A DNA stretch of 64,000 bases from JAAYBG01 sp964411675 (GTDB lineage: Bacteria; Bacillota_I; Bacilli_A; ML615J-28; CAG-698), in the NCBI GenBank assembly GCA_964411675.1, contig CAYPLR010000002.1:1-64000 (forward strand), written 5' to 3'. Every line of letters begins with the position of its first letter. The first letter of the stretch is position 1. Below the pieces are notes generated by a model. The model saw only the letters and a list, made by a program, of their open reading frames with translations. It was not told the origin of the DNA and made no database searches. Positions 27,101 through 35,973 of this stretch are shown in pieces. The position numbers and the translations under genes were made by a program.

Positions 27101-27719
27101 TGGATATGGAGGACTTGATCACGTTATTGCTAACCAAGAAGATGTTAATATTTTAGTACTAGATACTGAAGTATATTCAAATACGGGTGGACAATCTTCT
27201 AAATCATCTCCAACAGCTTCTATCGCTAAGTTTACTGCTTCAGGTAAAAAGGGAAAGAAGAAGGATTTAGCAGCAATTGCTATGAGTTATGGACATGTTT
27301 ATGTAGCACAAATTTCTCATGGAGCTTCTCAAGCACAAATGTTGAAAGCAATTAAAGAAGCAGAAAGCTACAAAGGGCCATCAATCGTTATTGCATATTC
27401 TCCATGTATCGCTCATGGTTTGAAATCAGGAATGGGCAAAACGCAAGAACAAGCAAAATTAGCTGTAGAATGCGGATATTGGACAACATTTAGATATGAC
27501 CCAAGATTAGCAGAAGAAGGTAAAAATCCATTCCAATTAGATTCAAAAGAACCAGATTGGAGCAAGTATGAAGACCATCTAATGACAGAAACAAGATATG
27601 CACAATTGAAACAAATTAATCCAGAAAAAGCATCAGCATTATTAGCATTAAATAAAGCTGAAGCTCAAAGAAGATATAAAATGTATCAAAGATACGTAGC
27701 AATGGATTATAGTAAATAA
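24168..27719 (+). CDS. nifJ: Pyruvate:ferredoxin (flavodoxin) oxidoreductase
   Basis: A 1183-residue single-chain PFOR that oxidises pyruvate with CoA to acetyl-CoA and CO2 and reduces ferredoxin. It has the N-terminal TPP-pyrimidine domain (opening with GNQAAAWGAYAF…YPITPSS), the CoA/gamma domains, two [4Fe-4S] motifs (C691, 694, 697, 701 and C747, 750, 753, 757), and the TPP-diphosphate domain with GGDGWAYDIGYGG near 970 and EVYSNTGGQ near 1005. CGGCGE near 820 and a later Cys supply the proximal cluster. Full length for the family. It has its own strong promoter and terminator, and its regular codon use fits high expression. It marks the organism as a fermenting anaerobe. Confidence 0.98.
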   Translation: MAKKVFQSMDGNQAAAWGAYAFTEVAGIYPITPSSTMAEYVDEWAAKGQKNLFGVPVKVVEMQSEAGAAGTVHGSLQAGALTTTFTASQGLLLKIPNMYKIAGELLPGVIHVSARSLAAQALSIFGDHQDVMACRQTGFAMLASSSVQEVMDLAGVAHLSAIKASVPFIHFFDGFRTSHEIQKVEVLPYEVFDRLLDKDAVAKFRERALTPNRPVTRGSAQNDDVYFQTREAQNKFYDNVPEVVEKYLKAISEETGRNYAPFVYYGAKDATDIIVAMGSVCETIKEVIDHLTKEGKKVGLVNVHLYRPFSTKHLLSVVPSTVKRIAVLDRTKEQGSNGEPLYLDIRNAFYGQEKAPMIIGGRYGLSSKDTTPGQIFAVYDNLAGKAKNNFTIGIEDDVTFLSLPVTKEINTAGAGVSQLIFYGLGSDGTVGANKSTIKLIGDNTDYYAQAYFAYDSKKSGGVTRSHLRFGKNPIRSPYLVTEADFVSCSLDTYIEKYDMLSKLKVGGRFLLNTVKSEEELIQFMPNSFKKELAKKNAKLYVIDAVTLAREIGLGNRTNTIMQSSFFKLNEQIMPYEEAKELMKKYAYKAYIKKGQAIVDLNYKAIELGAEGLKEIKVDPSWVNLPLEKVVEQPNLPKFVKEIANPVNAIKGYDLPVSVFNDFVDGTMTPGSAAYEKRYIAQFVPVWNSDNCIQCNQCSFSCPHGVIRPFLVTPEEEAKAPKSVNYLAANGKGLEGLKFTIQVSVADCTGCEVCVNTCPGKKGNKALSMAPIDEAIHQEKNKEAEYFFENVTYKSDLVDITANSKNSQFAQPLFEFSGACGGCGETPYIKLVTQLFGDRMIVANATGCSSIYGGSFPATPYTVNKEGKGPAWANSLFEDNAEFGYGMRMATETMRDRIGVLMEQAIANCTNDDSEVKGLFQAWLDNRDSGEETKKIAKKLLPLLEASGCETAKEILKLKEHLIKRSQWIIGGDGWAYDIGYGGLDHVIANQEDVNILVLDTEVYSNTGGQSSKSSPTASIAKFTASGKKGKKKDLAAIAMSYGHVYVAQISHGASQAQMLKAIKEAESYKGPSIVIAYSPCIAHGLKSGMGKTQEQAKLAVECGYWTTFRYDPRLAEEGKNPFQLDSKEPDWSKYEDHLMTETRYAQLKQINPEKASALLALNKAEAQRRYKMYQRYVAMDYSK

Positions 27720-27727
27720 CAAAATGA

Positions 27728-27757
27728 AAGGCTCTATCAACAAGAGCCTTTTTTTTA
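27728..27757 (+). terminator. Rho-independent terminator of nifJ
   Basis: AAGGCTCT (27728-27735) pairs with AGAGCCTT (27743-27750), 7-base loop, then a run of eight or more T's. Confidence 0.92.
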
Positions 27758-27813
27758 TCGTGACTTTTTAGAAATGTGGTATAATAAGATTAATATAAGA
27801 AAGGATAAATGAT

Positions 27814-29406
27814 ATGGGAAAAATATTCAAGATTATAATAGGCTTAATTGGAACAATTGTATTCCTTGTTATTATTGGTGTTGTGGTATTTGTAGTTATG
27901 CTTACAGGGGGTGAGATACAAACTCCTGAGTATGTACTAGATGATGACATAAGTTCAAGCTCTTATGTTAGTTATGCTATTGGAGAAAGTATTAAAGAAA
28001 CAAAAGATACCAATATTATCGATATTACGTTAGATGAGAAAGAATTGAATTATCTTTTAAATGCAATGCTAAGGGAATCAAAAGAAGAAATAGACACTTA
28101 TCCACTTGAAATAGATTACATATATACCACGATTGATGAAGAATCAGGACTAAATGTTTTTATCCCTGCTCGAGCGTTTTCCATTAGAACAGTAGTAAAG
28201 ACAGCAGTTAAAATAACTCAAGTTGATCAAGATATAACCATTGAATTGGTGGATTTTAAAATTGGAAGAATTTCTTTTGCTTCTAAAATATTAAGGACAA
28301 TCATGGGAATTAATGCGGTTGAAGCGGAAATTGAAAGAACACTAGAAAGTAAAGGGATTGAAACAGAACTTGATTTAAGTAATTTTTCCTTTACGATAAC
28401 AACCAATCAACTACAAAACATCATCCTAGATGCTTTAAAAGAAGATGATAATATCGAGTTATATAAAACAGTTTTTTCTATGTTTTTTTTAGAAGATAAT
28501 GTTATCAATATTAATTTCGGAGCGGATAACAAAGCAGGAGTCACACTAGATTTACAAAAAATGAACTATGACGAAATCGTGGATGGAAAAGATGATATTG
28601 ATTATAGTATTGCTTCTGCAGTAGCAAAAGTAGAAACGATGTTGAATAATGATAGTTTAAGTGAGAAGGATTTATCAGCTGCATTTAGATATTTATTATT
28701 AGGCTATGACCGAATCAAAGATCAGGATTTAGTAATCATTAATAAAATTGATTTTTCTTCCATCGGAATTTCTAGTAAATCAAGTTATCAAGGAATTATA
28801 CCTCAAGAAGATTTCACTATGGCAGATGTTTTTACCTCTATTACATTAGCAGATTTACTAATTAATCCAGGTTGGTTTACGATAAGAATTACAGAAACAG
28901 AATTAAATAAAATCTTTTTAGGAATGGATTTAGTAGGGACAGCATTTGCTTTTCCGTATTTAGAATCAGGAGAATATCATGTTTCCTATATAGCGCTAAG
29001 CTCATTTTATGTTGATATTTTTCAAGACATCATTGAAATCAAATTGGTTCTAGATGTGAATGGAAAAGAAACCATCATAAAAACAGAATTTATGGGAACA
29101 AAAAATCAAGATTTGTTGATAGAACTCGATTTTACTGAATTGAATCTTGGTCAAATTATCGGGAGCGAAGCAGATCGAACCAATATCCTTAGTTATCTTG
29201 CTGATGTTTTAAAAGATGAAGCTTGGTTAGAAATGGATATTCCTAATAAAAAAATAATTTTCAACTTCGCAGAAATGATAACAACCAACGAAATATTACA
29301 AGATGTGATTGTTGAAACAGGAACCAAAGAAACAGAGTTTATTGGGACCAATTTAACAACCAATGGATATATTGAATTGAAGATGGAAATATCATTACTA
29401 CCATAA
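27814..29406 (+). CDS. Membrane-anchored extracytoplasmic protein of unknown function, internally repeated
   Basis: A 530-residue protein. One N-terminal membrane segment (about 4-31) is followed by a large outside domain with alternating beta-strand and helix pattern. I do not recognise the family with certainty. The helix motif ITLDEKELNYLLNAML (71-86) recurs as IRITETELNKIFLGMD (about 357-372), with a weaker third copy ITTNQLQNIILDAL (about 194-207). Each is followed by long beta-strands, which suggests a duplicated fold. The pattern recalls YpmS-like and other tubular lipid-binding proteins, but this is only an idea. It has its own TATAAT (27779-27784) and lies about 100 bases before the ECF sigma gene. 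Confidence 0.7.
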   Translation: MGKIFKIIIGLIGTIVFLVIIGVVVFVVMLTGGEIQTPEYVLDDDISSSSYVSYAIGESIKETKDTNIIDITLDEKELNYLLNAMLRESKEEIDTYPLEIDYIYTTIDEESGLNVFIPARAFSIRTVVKTAVKITQVDQDITIELVDFKIGRISFASKILRTIMGINAVEAEIERTLESKGIETELDLSNFSFTITTNQLQNIILDALKEDDNIELYKTVFSMFFLEDNVININFGADNKAGVTLDLQKMNYDEIVDGKDDIDYSIASAVAKVETMLNNDSLSEKDLSAAFRYLLLGYDRIKDQDLVIINKIDFSSIGISSKSSYQGIIPQEDFTMADVFTSITLADLLINPGWFTIRITETELNKIFLGMDLVGTAFAFPYLESGEYHVSYIALSSFYVDIFQDIIEIKLVLDVNGKETIIKTEFMGTKNQDLLIELDFTELNLGQIIGSEADRTNILSYLADVLKDEAWLEMDIPNKKIIFNFAEMITTNEILQDVIVETGTKETEFIGTNLTTNGYIELKMEISLLP

Positions 29407-29505
29407 TCCAAAGAAAGGCTTAATTTCTACTTTTTAAAAATAAAAAGAAAAGAACCAATAAAAACAACCTTTTGATTGTTTATATATTGAGTAGCAAGGA
29501 ATACT

Positions 29506-30060
29506 ATGAATAGAGAAAGTGAAAATAGTAATAATCTAATCGGAGAAAATATAAATGAACTTGTATATCAATTAAAAAAAGGGAATCTTGATGTTTTTGA
29601 TGAATTCTATGAATTGACAAAAAAACAAGTTTTTTATGCTATTATTGCTATTTTAAAAGACCAAAGTCTAGCTGAAGACATCATGCAAGATACCTATTTA
29701 CGATTTTTAGATAAAATAAATTATTATAAAGATCGAACGAATGTAGTGGCATTTCTAGTAACAATCGCTCGCAATTTAGCAATCAATACTTTTAATCGCC
29801 GTAAAAAAGAAGTTATTTATGATATTTATGATCACGATGATTCATTCCAAGCAGAACAAAAACAAGAAACGCCACTACTTAATTTAGTTATGGAGACTTT
29901 AGAAGGCGAGGAACTAGAAGTTTTTTTGCTACATGTTGTTGATGAATTAAAGCATCGAGAAATAGCAAAAATGATGAATAAACCATTAGGAACTATTACT
30001 TGGATTTATAATAATGCGGTTAAAAAAATGAAAAGGAAGGTGGGTGAAGAAAATGAATAA
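29506..30060 (+). CDS. ECF-type RNA polymerase sigma factor
   Basis: A 184-residue sigma-70 family protein with region 2 (about 20-95; SLAEDIMQDTYLRFLDK near 65-81) and region 4 (about 125-175; helix-turn-helix around ELKHREIAKMMNKPLGTI). There is no region 3, as in extracytoplasmic-function sigma factors. The next gene, overlapping by eight bases, encodes a single-pass membrane protein that fits an anti-sigma factor. Upstream at 29462-29481 lies the inverted repeat AAACAA / TTGTTT, a candidate operator or part of an autoregulated promoter. Confidence 0.9.
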   Translation: MNRESENSNNLIGENINELVYQLKKGNLDVFDEFYELTKKQVFYAIIAILKDQSLAEDIMQDTYLRFLDKINYYKDRTNVVAFLVTIARNLAINTFNRRKKEVIYDIYDHDDSFQAEQKQETPLLNLVMETLEGEELEVFLLHVVDELKHREIAKMMNKPLGTITWIYNNAVKKMKRKVGEENE

Positions 30061-31129
30061 CTATGAAAAATTTGTTAATGACTTAAAAACAGAAGCAAGC
30101 AGTAAAAAGATTGCAAATTATAGTACAGTCATAAAAGCACAATATAAAATGAATCACACTCCTTCTATAAAACAGAATAAGATGTTTTTCAAATGGGGAT
30201 TTTCTTTGCTTACTATATTGATTTTAGCTTTTGTTGGCTACTTGATTTGGGAGAATGATAAAATTAAACCAGCAACAGAAATACCAGGAATAGAAACTAC
30301 GGAAGAGACCTATGCATTCGAAATCGCTGCTGCAGCAAATATGGTTTATAATATGAATTTAAGTGAAAGGCTGTTAAGTAGTTTTAATAACGACTATACT
30401 ACGCTTGAATTAGCTAAAAGAGGTGTTGAAGGAACTGCAATAGAGGATGTAGCCGCGGAACTAAACAAATATATATATACCATAAAACAATTACTTGATA
30501 ACGAAGTGGTGGATGCAAAAGAAACAACGCTAGTTGATGGAGATTATCAATATCAAATGTCCATTAGTGCCAAGTTAAACGAAAGTGAAATGATGGAATA
30601 TCAAATTCAATATAATAAAACAGATATTACCGAAAATGCTTATCGACTTGATGGGTTCATCGACATCGATGGGAAAACATATATGATTAAAGGAGCTCAA
30701 GAAACCTTAGAAGAGCAACAAGTGCTCATTGTAAGAATTTATTTTAGCTCTAGTAATTTTATTTCTATTCATCAAGTAGTTGAAGAAGGAATGACAAAGT
30801 TTGTATACCGTGAATTTGTTAATCATCGTCGAACTAGTGAATTAGTAATTGGAATAGGTGAAAAAAGAGGATATCGAATTATTAGTATTGATTCTCGTGA
30901 AGGAAAAGTAAGAGGAAGTTTTGATGCTTTATATTATGATTCAGAACTGATTATTCGTAGTAGATATGAACGATATCGAGGGAATATTAGAGTTGAAATC
31001 ATGGATAGATTTGAAGTTAGGTATTACTTTGTTGGGGAAAAGAAAGAAATTATTATCAAAAAAAGCGATAATCTAGAGATAGACGATCGCTTTTTATTTA
31101 CGAGAAAGATGGAACTAATGTTTACATAG
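30053..31129 (+). CDS. Probable membrane-bound anti-sigma factor
   Basis: A 358-residue protein: a cytoplasmic N-terminal part (about 1-40), one membrane helix (FKWGFSLLTILILAFVGYLI, about 44-63) and an outside domain of 290 residues rich in beta strand, with an Arg-rich final third. The coupled position behind an ECF sigma gene and the topology are the evidence for an anti-sigma role; I see no zinc-binding HxxxCxxC motif. ATG at 30053 is preferred over GTG at 30044 because AAGGTGG precedes it. The outside domain would be the sensor. The signal is unknown. Confidence 0.65.
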   Translation: MNNYEKFVNDLKTEASSKKIANYSTVIKAQYKMNHTPSIKQNKMFFKWGFSLLTILILAFVGYLIWENDKIKPATEIPGIETTEETYAFEIAAAANMVYNMNLSERLLSSFNNDYTTLELAKRGVEGTAIEDVAAELNKYIYTIKQLLDNEVVDAKETTLVDGDYQYQMSISAKLNESEMMEYQIQYNKTDITENAYRLDGFIDIDGKTYMIKGAQETLEEQQVLIVRIYFSSSNFISIHQVVEEGMTKFVYREFVNHRRTSELVIGIGEKRGYRIISIDSREGKVRGSFDALYYDSELIIRSRYERYRGNIRVEIMDRFEVRYYFVGEKKEIIIKKSDNLEIDDRFLFTRKMELMFT

Positions 31130-31171
31130 TATATTTTTTATGGTAGAATATTCAATGTAGGAGTAATTGAT

Positions 31172-31756
31172 ATGGAAATTAGGAAAAATGAAAAGTTACG
31201 TGAATATGAAGTTGAAATGTTACAATTAAAGGATCATTATTCAAGAGAGTATCATACCATTACCAGTTATTACTGGCCAATAATTGCTCAAAACAAAAAA
31301 AGCTTGAAAAACCAAATTTACTATACTGGTGCAATGATATGCATGCTTGTTTTTTTTGTTGTGATTATTCTCCTTGGAGGATTAAAAAACGAATATCTTT
31401 TATGGGGAAGCATAGTTTTTAGTCTTGTGTTAATCGGAGTAGGAGCAATTGTTACAACAAAAACATTAAAGAAAAAGAAAATCATTACAGAAGAATGGGA
31501 CAAAAGCAATAAAAAAGTTCAAGAAATTCAGGAAAAGATTCACATGGTTGCTATCAAAGCTACTGAAGAAATTCCCTATGTTATTTTTTATAGTGAACAC
31601 TATGAAGATATTATTTCAAAAAAGCTACAGGAAAACAGTGAAGAATGGAAGAATTTAATCGAACAGGAAAAACAAAAAATGCTAGACTATACGGCAGGAT
31701 CTATGGCATATAATGATGTAATCGGATATTATAATCATTGGTCAGATAATTTCTAA
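31172..31756 (+). CDS. Small two-helix membrane protein of unknown function
   Basis: A 194-residue protein. Charged helical N-terminus (1-45), two adjacent membrane segments (about 49-70 and 75-97) and a C-terminal cytoplasmic coiled-coil-like region rich in Lys and Glu. No family recognised. It has its own ribosome-binding site (AGGAG) 43 bases after the anti-sigma gene and a terminator right after it, so it may be the last gene of the sigma operon or be transcribed separately. Confidence 0.7.
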   Translation: MEIRKNEKLREYEVEMLQLKDHYSREYHTITSYYWPIIAQNKKSLKNQIYYTGAMICMLVFFVVIILLGGLKNEYLLWGSIVFSLVLIGVGAIVTTKTLKKKKIITEEWDKSNKKVQEIQEKIHMVAIKATEEIPYVIFYSEHYEDIISKKLQENSEEWKNLIEQEKQKMLDYTAGSMAYNDVIGYYNHWSDNF

Positions 31757-31762
31757 CAAATT

Positions 31763-31791
31763 AAGCACTTGATAAGTCAAGTGCTTTTCTT
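31763..31791 (+). terminator. Rho-independent terminator
   Basis: AAGCACTTGA (31763-31772) pairs perfectly with TCAAGTGCTT (31777-31786) around a TAAG loop, followed by a T-rich tail. Confidence 0.88.
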
Positions 31792-31867
31792 ATGGAAAAA
31801 AATTATTATATTCAAAGCAAACATTAAAAAAATTTGGTATAATAGTATAAGTTAAAAAGAGGTTACT

Positions 31868-33010
31868 ATGAAGAGAGTTTTATTATTAATCAATTTTTTA
31901 ATCATGATATTGGTACTTATGGGTTGTAATGCTAGTCAAAGTAAAGTATATGATTTAAATTTTGATATGTATTACAACACAGTAAATAATGTAAAGATTG
32001 TATCTACAGTAAGAAACGAAGATAAATTAGAAAGAGTATATGAAGGAATCGAAGAAATTTTATTGCGAATTGATCGCTTGTTTAATGTTCAAATACAGGA
32101 AGATCAATACGAAACAGAATTAATGTTGGTTAACGAAAATGCGGGTATCAAGCCTGTCGTAGTAAGTGATGAAATAATCTTTGTTTTAAAGAAGGCACTG
32201 GAGGTTGCAAAACTATCTGAAGTTGATGGTGTAGCATTATTTGATCCTACAATTGCTCCAGTATGGGATTGCTGGAATTTTATAGAATCTTATTATAGTA
32301 TTTATAATCCCATTATTGGAACAGTACCTGATGACATTGAAGAGGTTTTACCACTGGTTGATTACCGAAAGGTTATGATTGACGAAGTAGAAAAAACAGT
32401 TTTCTTGGAGATGGAAGGAATGAAACTGGATCTAGGTGGAATTGTAAAGGGATATGTAGCGGATTGCATTCGTACCTATTTACAAGAAGAAGGATTTCAA
32501 GATGCGGTAATTGATATTGGAAAGAACATCATTCTTATGGGAAAGTATCAAGGAAAGGGTTGGAAAACCTCTCTACAAACTCCCTATATCGAACGTTATA
32601 ACCACTCTCAAGAAGAACAAATGTATTATTATGGGAGATTGTATTTAAGTGATAAGACGATAGTAACTTCAGGGGTTTATGAAAAATATATCATGGATAA
32701 AGACCAAAAAGAATACCATCATATATTAGACCCGCGAACAGGATTTCCTTTTGATAATTCGGTCATTAGTGTTAGCGTGATTACCGATTCATCGATTGAT
32801 GCAGATGGGTATAGTACAACACTATTGGCATTAGGATTGGAAAAAGGAATGGAATTAGTGAATAAAACAAAAGGATTAGAAGTCATATATGTGATTAAAA
32901 ATCAGGACAAATATGAAGTATATATTTCTAAAGGGCTGTTAGATCAGTTCGAATTTAATGAAAATGTAAAAAGTTTAGGTTATGAATATAAAGGAGTTTT
33001 TGGTGAATAA
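31868..33010 (+). CDS. apbE: FAD:protein FMN transferase, lipoprotein
   Basis: A 380-residue ApbE-family flavinyltransferase. A lipoprotein signal ends in VLMGC (Cys20), so it acts on the outer membrane face, attaching FMN to Thr or Ser of target proteins such as RnfG/NqrC or FMN-binding-domain proteins. Family motifs seen: MKLDLGGIVKGY near 185-196, YHHILDPRTGFP near 284-295 and the metal-site loop DADGYSTTLLALG near 312-324. No target protein is encoded in this window. The next gene, sufC, begins one base after its stop, an unusual partner for apbE. A TATAAT lies at 31838-31843. Confidence 0.92.
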   Translation: MKRVLLLINFLIMILVLMGCNASQSKVYDLNFDMYYNTVNNVKIVSTVRNEDKLERVYEGIEEILLRIDRLFNVQIQEDQYETELMLVNENAGIKPVVVSDEIIFVLKKALEVAKLSEVDGVALFDPTIAPVWDCWNFIESYYSIYNPIIGTVPDDIEEVLPLVDYRKVMIDEVEKTVFLEMEGMKLDLGGIVKGYVADCIRTYLQEEGFQDAVIDIGKNIILMGKYQGKGWKTSLQTPYIERYNHSQEEQMYYYGRLYLSDKTIVTSGVYEKYIMDKDQKEYHHILDPRTGFPFDNSVISVSVITDSSIDADGYSTTLLALGLEKGMELVNKTKGLEVIYVIKNQDKYEVYISKGLLDQFEFNENVKSLGYEYKGVFGE

Positions 33011-33011
33011 T

Positions 33012-33836
33012 ATGAGAACATTAGAAATAAAAAATTTACATGCACGAGTTGAAGAAAAAGAAATACTAAAAGGAATTAATTTAAAAGTGAATACAGGGGA
33101 GGTTCATGCAATCATGGGACCAAATGGTACGGGGAAAAGCACGTTAGCTTCTGTAATCATGGGACATTATCGTTACCAAGTAACCGAAGGAGAAGTGAAA
33201 CTAGACGATGAAGACCTACTAGCAATGTCAGTAGATGAAAGAAGTCGTAAAGGTATTTTTCTTGCGATGCAATATCCAAATGAAATCAGTGGAATTACCA
33301 ATTCTGATTTTATTAAAACAGCAATGCAAGCACGACTTGCTGAAGGGGAACACATTTCCTTATTTAAGTTTATCAAACAATTTGATAAAGCGGTGGATGA
33401 TTTAAAAATGAGAAAAGACTTACCACATCGATATCTAAATGAAGGATTTTCAGGTGGAGAAAAGAAACGAAATGAAATCTTACAAATGAAAATGTTGAAG
33501 CCTAGTTTTGCTATTCTTGATGAAATTGATTCAGGATTAGACGTTGATGCATTAAGAATTGTCGGAGAAAATATCAATAATATGCGAAGCGATGATTTTG
33601 GAGCAATTATTATTACTCATTATCAAAGATTACTTGATTACCTTGATGTTGATTATGTTCATATTATTATGAATGGGAAAATTGTAAAATCAGGGGGAAA
33701 AGAATTGATTTCTAAGATTGATGCAGAAGGTTATGATTGGATTAAAACGGAATTAGGAATTGAAGATGAAGAAATAGTGAATAAAAAAGCTCATGCTGTA
33801 TTAGGATCTTGTGCATTTAAGACTTCTAAGGAGTAG
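33012..33836 (+). CDS. sufC: Fe-S cluster assembly ATPase SufC
   Basis: A 274-residue ABC-type ATPase of the SufBCD scaffold. Walker A GPNGTGKST is at 36-44, the signature FSGGEKKR near 143 and Walker B AILDEIDSGLD near 166, where the D-E-I-D form is specific for SufC. The start ATG at 33012 follows GGTGAA within the apbE end; an in-frame upstream ATG at 32982 would extend into apbE without a ribosome-binding site. First gene of sufC-D-S-U-B, the Bacillus order. Confidence 0.96.
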   Translation: MRTLEIKNLHARVEEKEILKGINLKVNTGEVHAIMGPNGTGKSTLASVIMGHYRYQVTEGEVKLDDEDLLAMSVDERSRKGIFLAMQYPNEISGITNSDFIKTAMQARLAEGEHISLFKFIKQFDKAVDDLKMRKDLPHRYLNEGFSGGEKKRNEILQMKMLKPSFAILDEIDSGLDVDALRIVGENINNMRSDDFGAIIITHYQRLLDYLDVDYVHIIMNGKIVKSGGKELISKIDAEGYDWIKTELGIEDEEIVNKKAHAVLGSCAFKTSKE

Positions 33837-33840
33837 AAAA

Positions 33841-34734
33841 ATGAATTTAGAGAAAATTCAAAATGAGATTTTAGAAAAAGAAGATAATTTTGTAATCTTA
33901 GAGAACGGGAAAATAATTTATAGCTCTTATTCAAGTACTGATTTAAAAATAGAAAAAAACATGTCATTAAAAGTGATTCATTTTATTGATAAGAAAACTG
34001 AATTTGCTATTGAGATTGCTTCGGGAATATCCGCTAAAATAGAAGAAATTTATTATAGTGTAAAGAATAATGTGGAGATTCACACCAATATTACCATAGC
34101 AGATTATGCTTGTTTAGATTATTTAAATTTCGAACGAAATGAAGACACTCAAAAAATAATCACCCATGTTAGCATTCATTTAGGGAAAGAAGCAAGAATT
34201 AATAATAAAAGCATTGCTCTTTTTGATGGTGAAGTTTCTTCTAATCAATATATTTATTTAGATGGCGAAGGAGCTATTAATGATAGTATTAATGTCGTTA
34301 TTAATAGCAGTGAAGGAAAGCAGGATTTCACTTATCACTTATATCATCAAGTTCCAAATACAAATTCTACAATGGTTAATTATGCGATTTGTAAGAAGAA
34401 ATCATTACTAAATGCTAATACGCACGGAATCATTGTAAAAGGAGCAAAAAATACGAATTTATCACAAAAGGTAAAAGGATTATTAATGGATCCTGAAGCC
34501 ATGATTAGTGCGAACCCTAAACTACAAATTGATGAATATGATTGCATGGCTTCTCATGGGGCTTCTATTGGGGCTATTGATGAAGATGAATTATATTATT
34601 TAATGAGTCGAGGATTAACCAAAGAGGCAAGCGAAACGCTTATTGTTGAAGGATTTATTAATCCATTTTTATTAGAAATAAAGAATGAAAAATTTCAAGA
34701 CTATATTAAGTATTGGAGTAGTAGACATATATAG
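33841..34734 (+). CDS. sufD: Fe-S cluster assembly protein SufD
   Basis: A 297-residue SufB/SufD-family protein, shorter than the usual 400 or more residues, mainly through a reduced N-terminal part. The beta-helix core and the C-terminal family motif DEDELYYLMSRGLTKEAS (about 240-257) are clear, as is CMASHGASIGA near 228-238, including the conserved Cys/His region. It pairs with SufB and SufC as the cluster scaffold. ATG at 33841 sits behind AAGGAG. It starts four bases after sufC. Confidence 0.92.
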   Translation: MNLEKIQNEILEKEDNFVILENGKIIYSSYSSTDLKIEKNMSLKVIHFIDKKTEFAIEIASGISAKIEEIYYSVKNNVEIHTNITIADYACLDYLNFERNEDTQKIITHVSIHLGKEARINNKSIALFDGEVSSNQYIYLDGEGAINDSINVVINSSEGKQDFTYHLYHQVPNTNSTMVNYAICKKKSLLNANTHGIIVKGAKNTNLSQKVKGLLMDPEAMISANPKLQIDEYDCMASHGASIGAIDEDELYYLMSRGLTKEASETLIVEGFINPFLLEIKNEKFQDYIKYWSSRHI

Positions 34735-34746
34735 AAGGTGGCTATC

Positions 34747-35973
34747 ATGGTAGATGTTAAGAAAATCAAAGAAATGTTTCCAATATATAAAGAAAGCCCT
34801 CAATTGACTTATTTAGATTCGTGTGCAACCAGTTTGAAGCCACAACGAGTCATTGATAAAATGAACGAATATTATACACAGTATGGTGTTAATATTCATC
34901 GAGGAGTTTATCAGTTAAGCTATAAAGCTTCTGATGAATACGATATTGCTCGTAATAAAGTTGCGAAATTTATTAATAGCAAATTTGAGGAAGTAATCTT
35001 TACACGAAACGCTTCAGAAGCACTTAATTTAGCGGCATTAATTTATGGTGAAAAATACCTTCAAGAAGGAGATATTGTCATTACTTCTGAATTAGAACAT
35101 CATAGTTCGGTTTTACCATGGATGAAGCTTTGTGAAAGAAAGAAAGCAGAGTTAAAATATATACCTCTTGATAAAGAGGGAAGAATTACTATTTCTGCGT
35201 TTAAAAAGATAATGTCAGAGAAAGTAAAAGTAGTTGCTTTAACTTATGTATCTAATGTGATGGGGTATATCACTCCAATCGAAGAGATTATTAAGTTAGC
35301 CCATCAATATCAAGCAGTTGTGGTTGTTGATGCAGCGCAAGCAGTCATGCATGTAAAGATTGATGTAAAGAAAATGGATGCTGATTTTTTAGCTTTTTCT
35401 GGTCATAAAATGTTAGGACCAACAGGTATTGGCGTTTTATATGGGAAAGAGAAGATTCTTCATAAATTGGAACCATTATTATATGGTGGTGATATGAACG
35501 AAGAAGTAAACCTAGATAGTGTAGTTGTAAAAGAGATTCCCTATCGTTTTGAAACAGGTACGCCAGCGATTGCGGAAGTGATTGGTTTAGGAGAAGCAAT
35601 TGATGTATTAGAATCCATTGGAATCAAAACGATTCATGATCATACAATGGCGATTAAGAATTATGCATTGAAAGGCTTATTAGCAATAGAAGGAATTACA
35701 GTGTACAATCCGACGGCAGAAACAGCAATTATTTCATTTAATATCGATGGAGTTCATCCTCACGATGCGGCGACAATCTATGATAATGCGGATATTGCTT
35801 TACGAGCAGGACATCATTGTGCTCAGCTAATAACAAAATGGCTGAAAACAAATGGTACACTAAGAGGATCTTTTAGTATTTACAACGACTATCAAGATGC
35901 TGATAAACTAATAAAGATTACAAGAGAAGCAACTTCGTTTTTCCGTCAATTTGCAGGTGAAAATAATGAATAA
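34747..35973 (+). CDS. sufS: Cysteine desulfurase SufS
   Basis: A 408-residue PLP-dependent group II cysteine desulfurase that frees sulfur from L-cysteine. The PLP lysine is in SGHKMLGPTG (about 221), His in ELEHHSS near 120-126, and the catalytic Cys in RAGHHCAQ (about 358). ATG at 34747 follows AAGGTGG; the upstream GTG at 34738 overlaps that site. It overlaps sufU by eight bases, consistent with transfer of persulfide sulfur to SufU. Confidence 0.96.
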   Translation: MVDVKKIKEMFPIYKESPQLTYLDSCATSLKPQRVIDKMNEYYTQYGVNIHRGVYQLSYKASDEYDIARNKVAKFINSKFEEVIFTRNASEALNLAALIYGEKYLQEGDIVITSELEHHSSVLPWMKLCERKKAELKYIPLDKEGRITISAFKKIMSEKVKVVALTYVSNVMGYITPIEEIIKLAHQYQAVVVVDAAQAVMHVKIDVKKMDADFLAFSGHKMLGPTGIGVLYGKEKILHKLEPLLYGGDMNEEVNLDSVVVKEIPYRFETGTPAIAEVIGLGEAIDVLESIGIKTIHDHTMAIKNYALKGLLAIEGITVYNPTAETAIISFNIDGVHPHDAATIYDNADIALRAGHHCAQLITKWLKTNGTLRGSFSIYNDYQDADKLIKITREATSFFRQFAGENNE

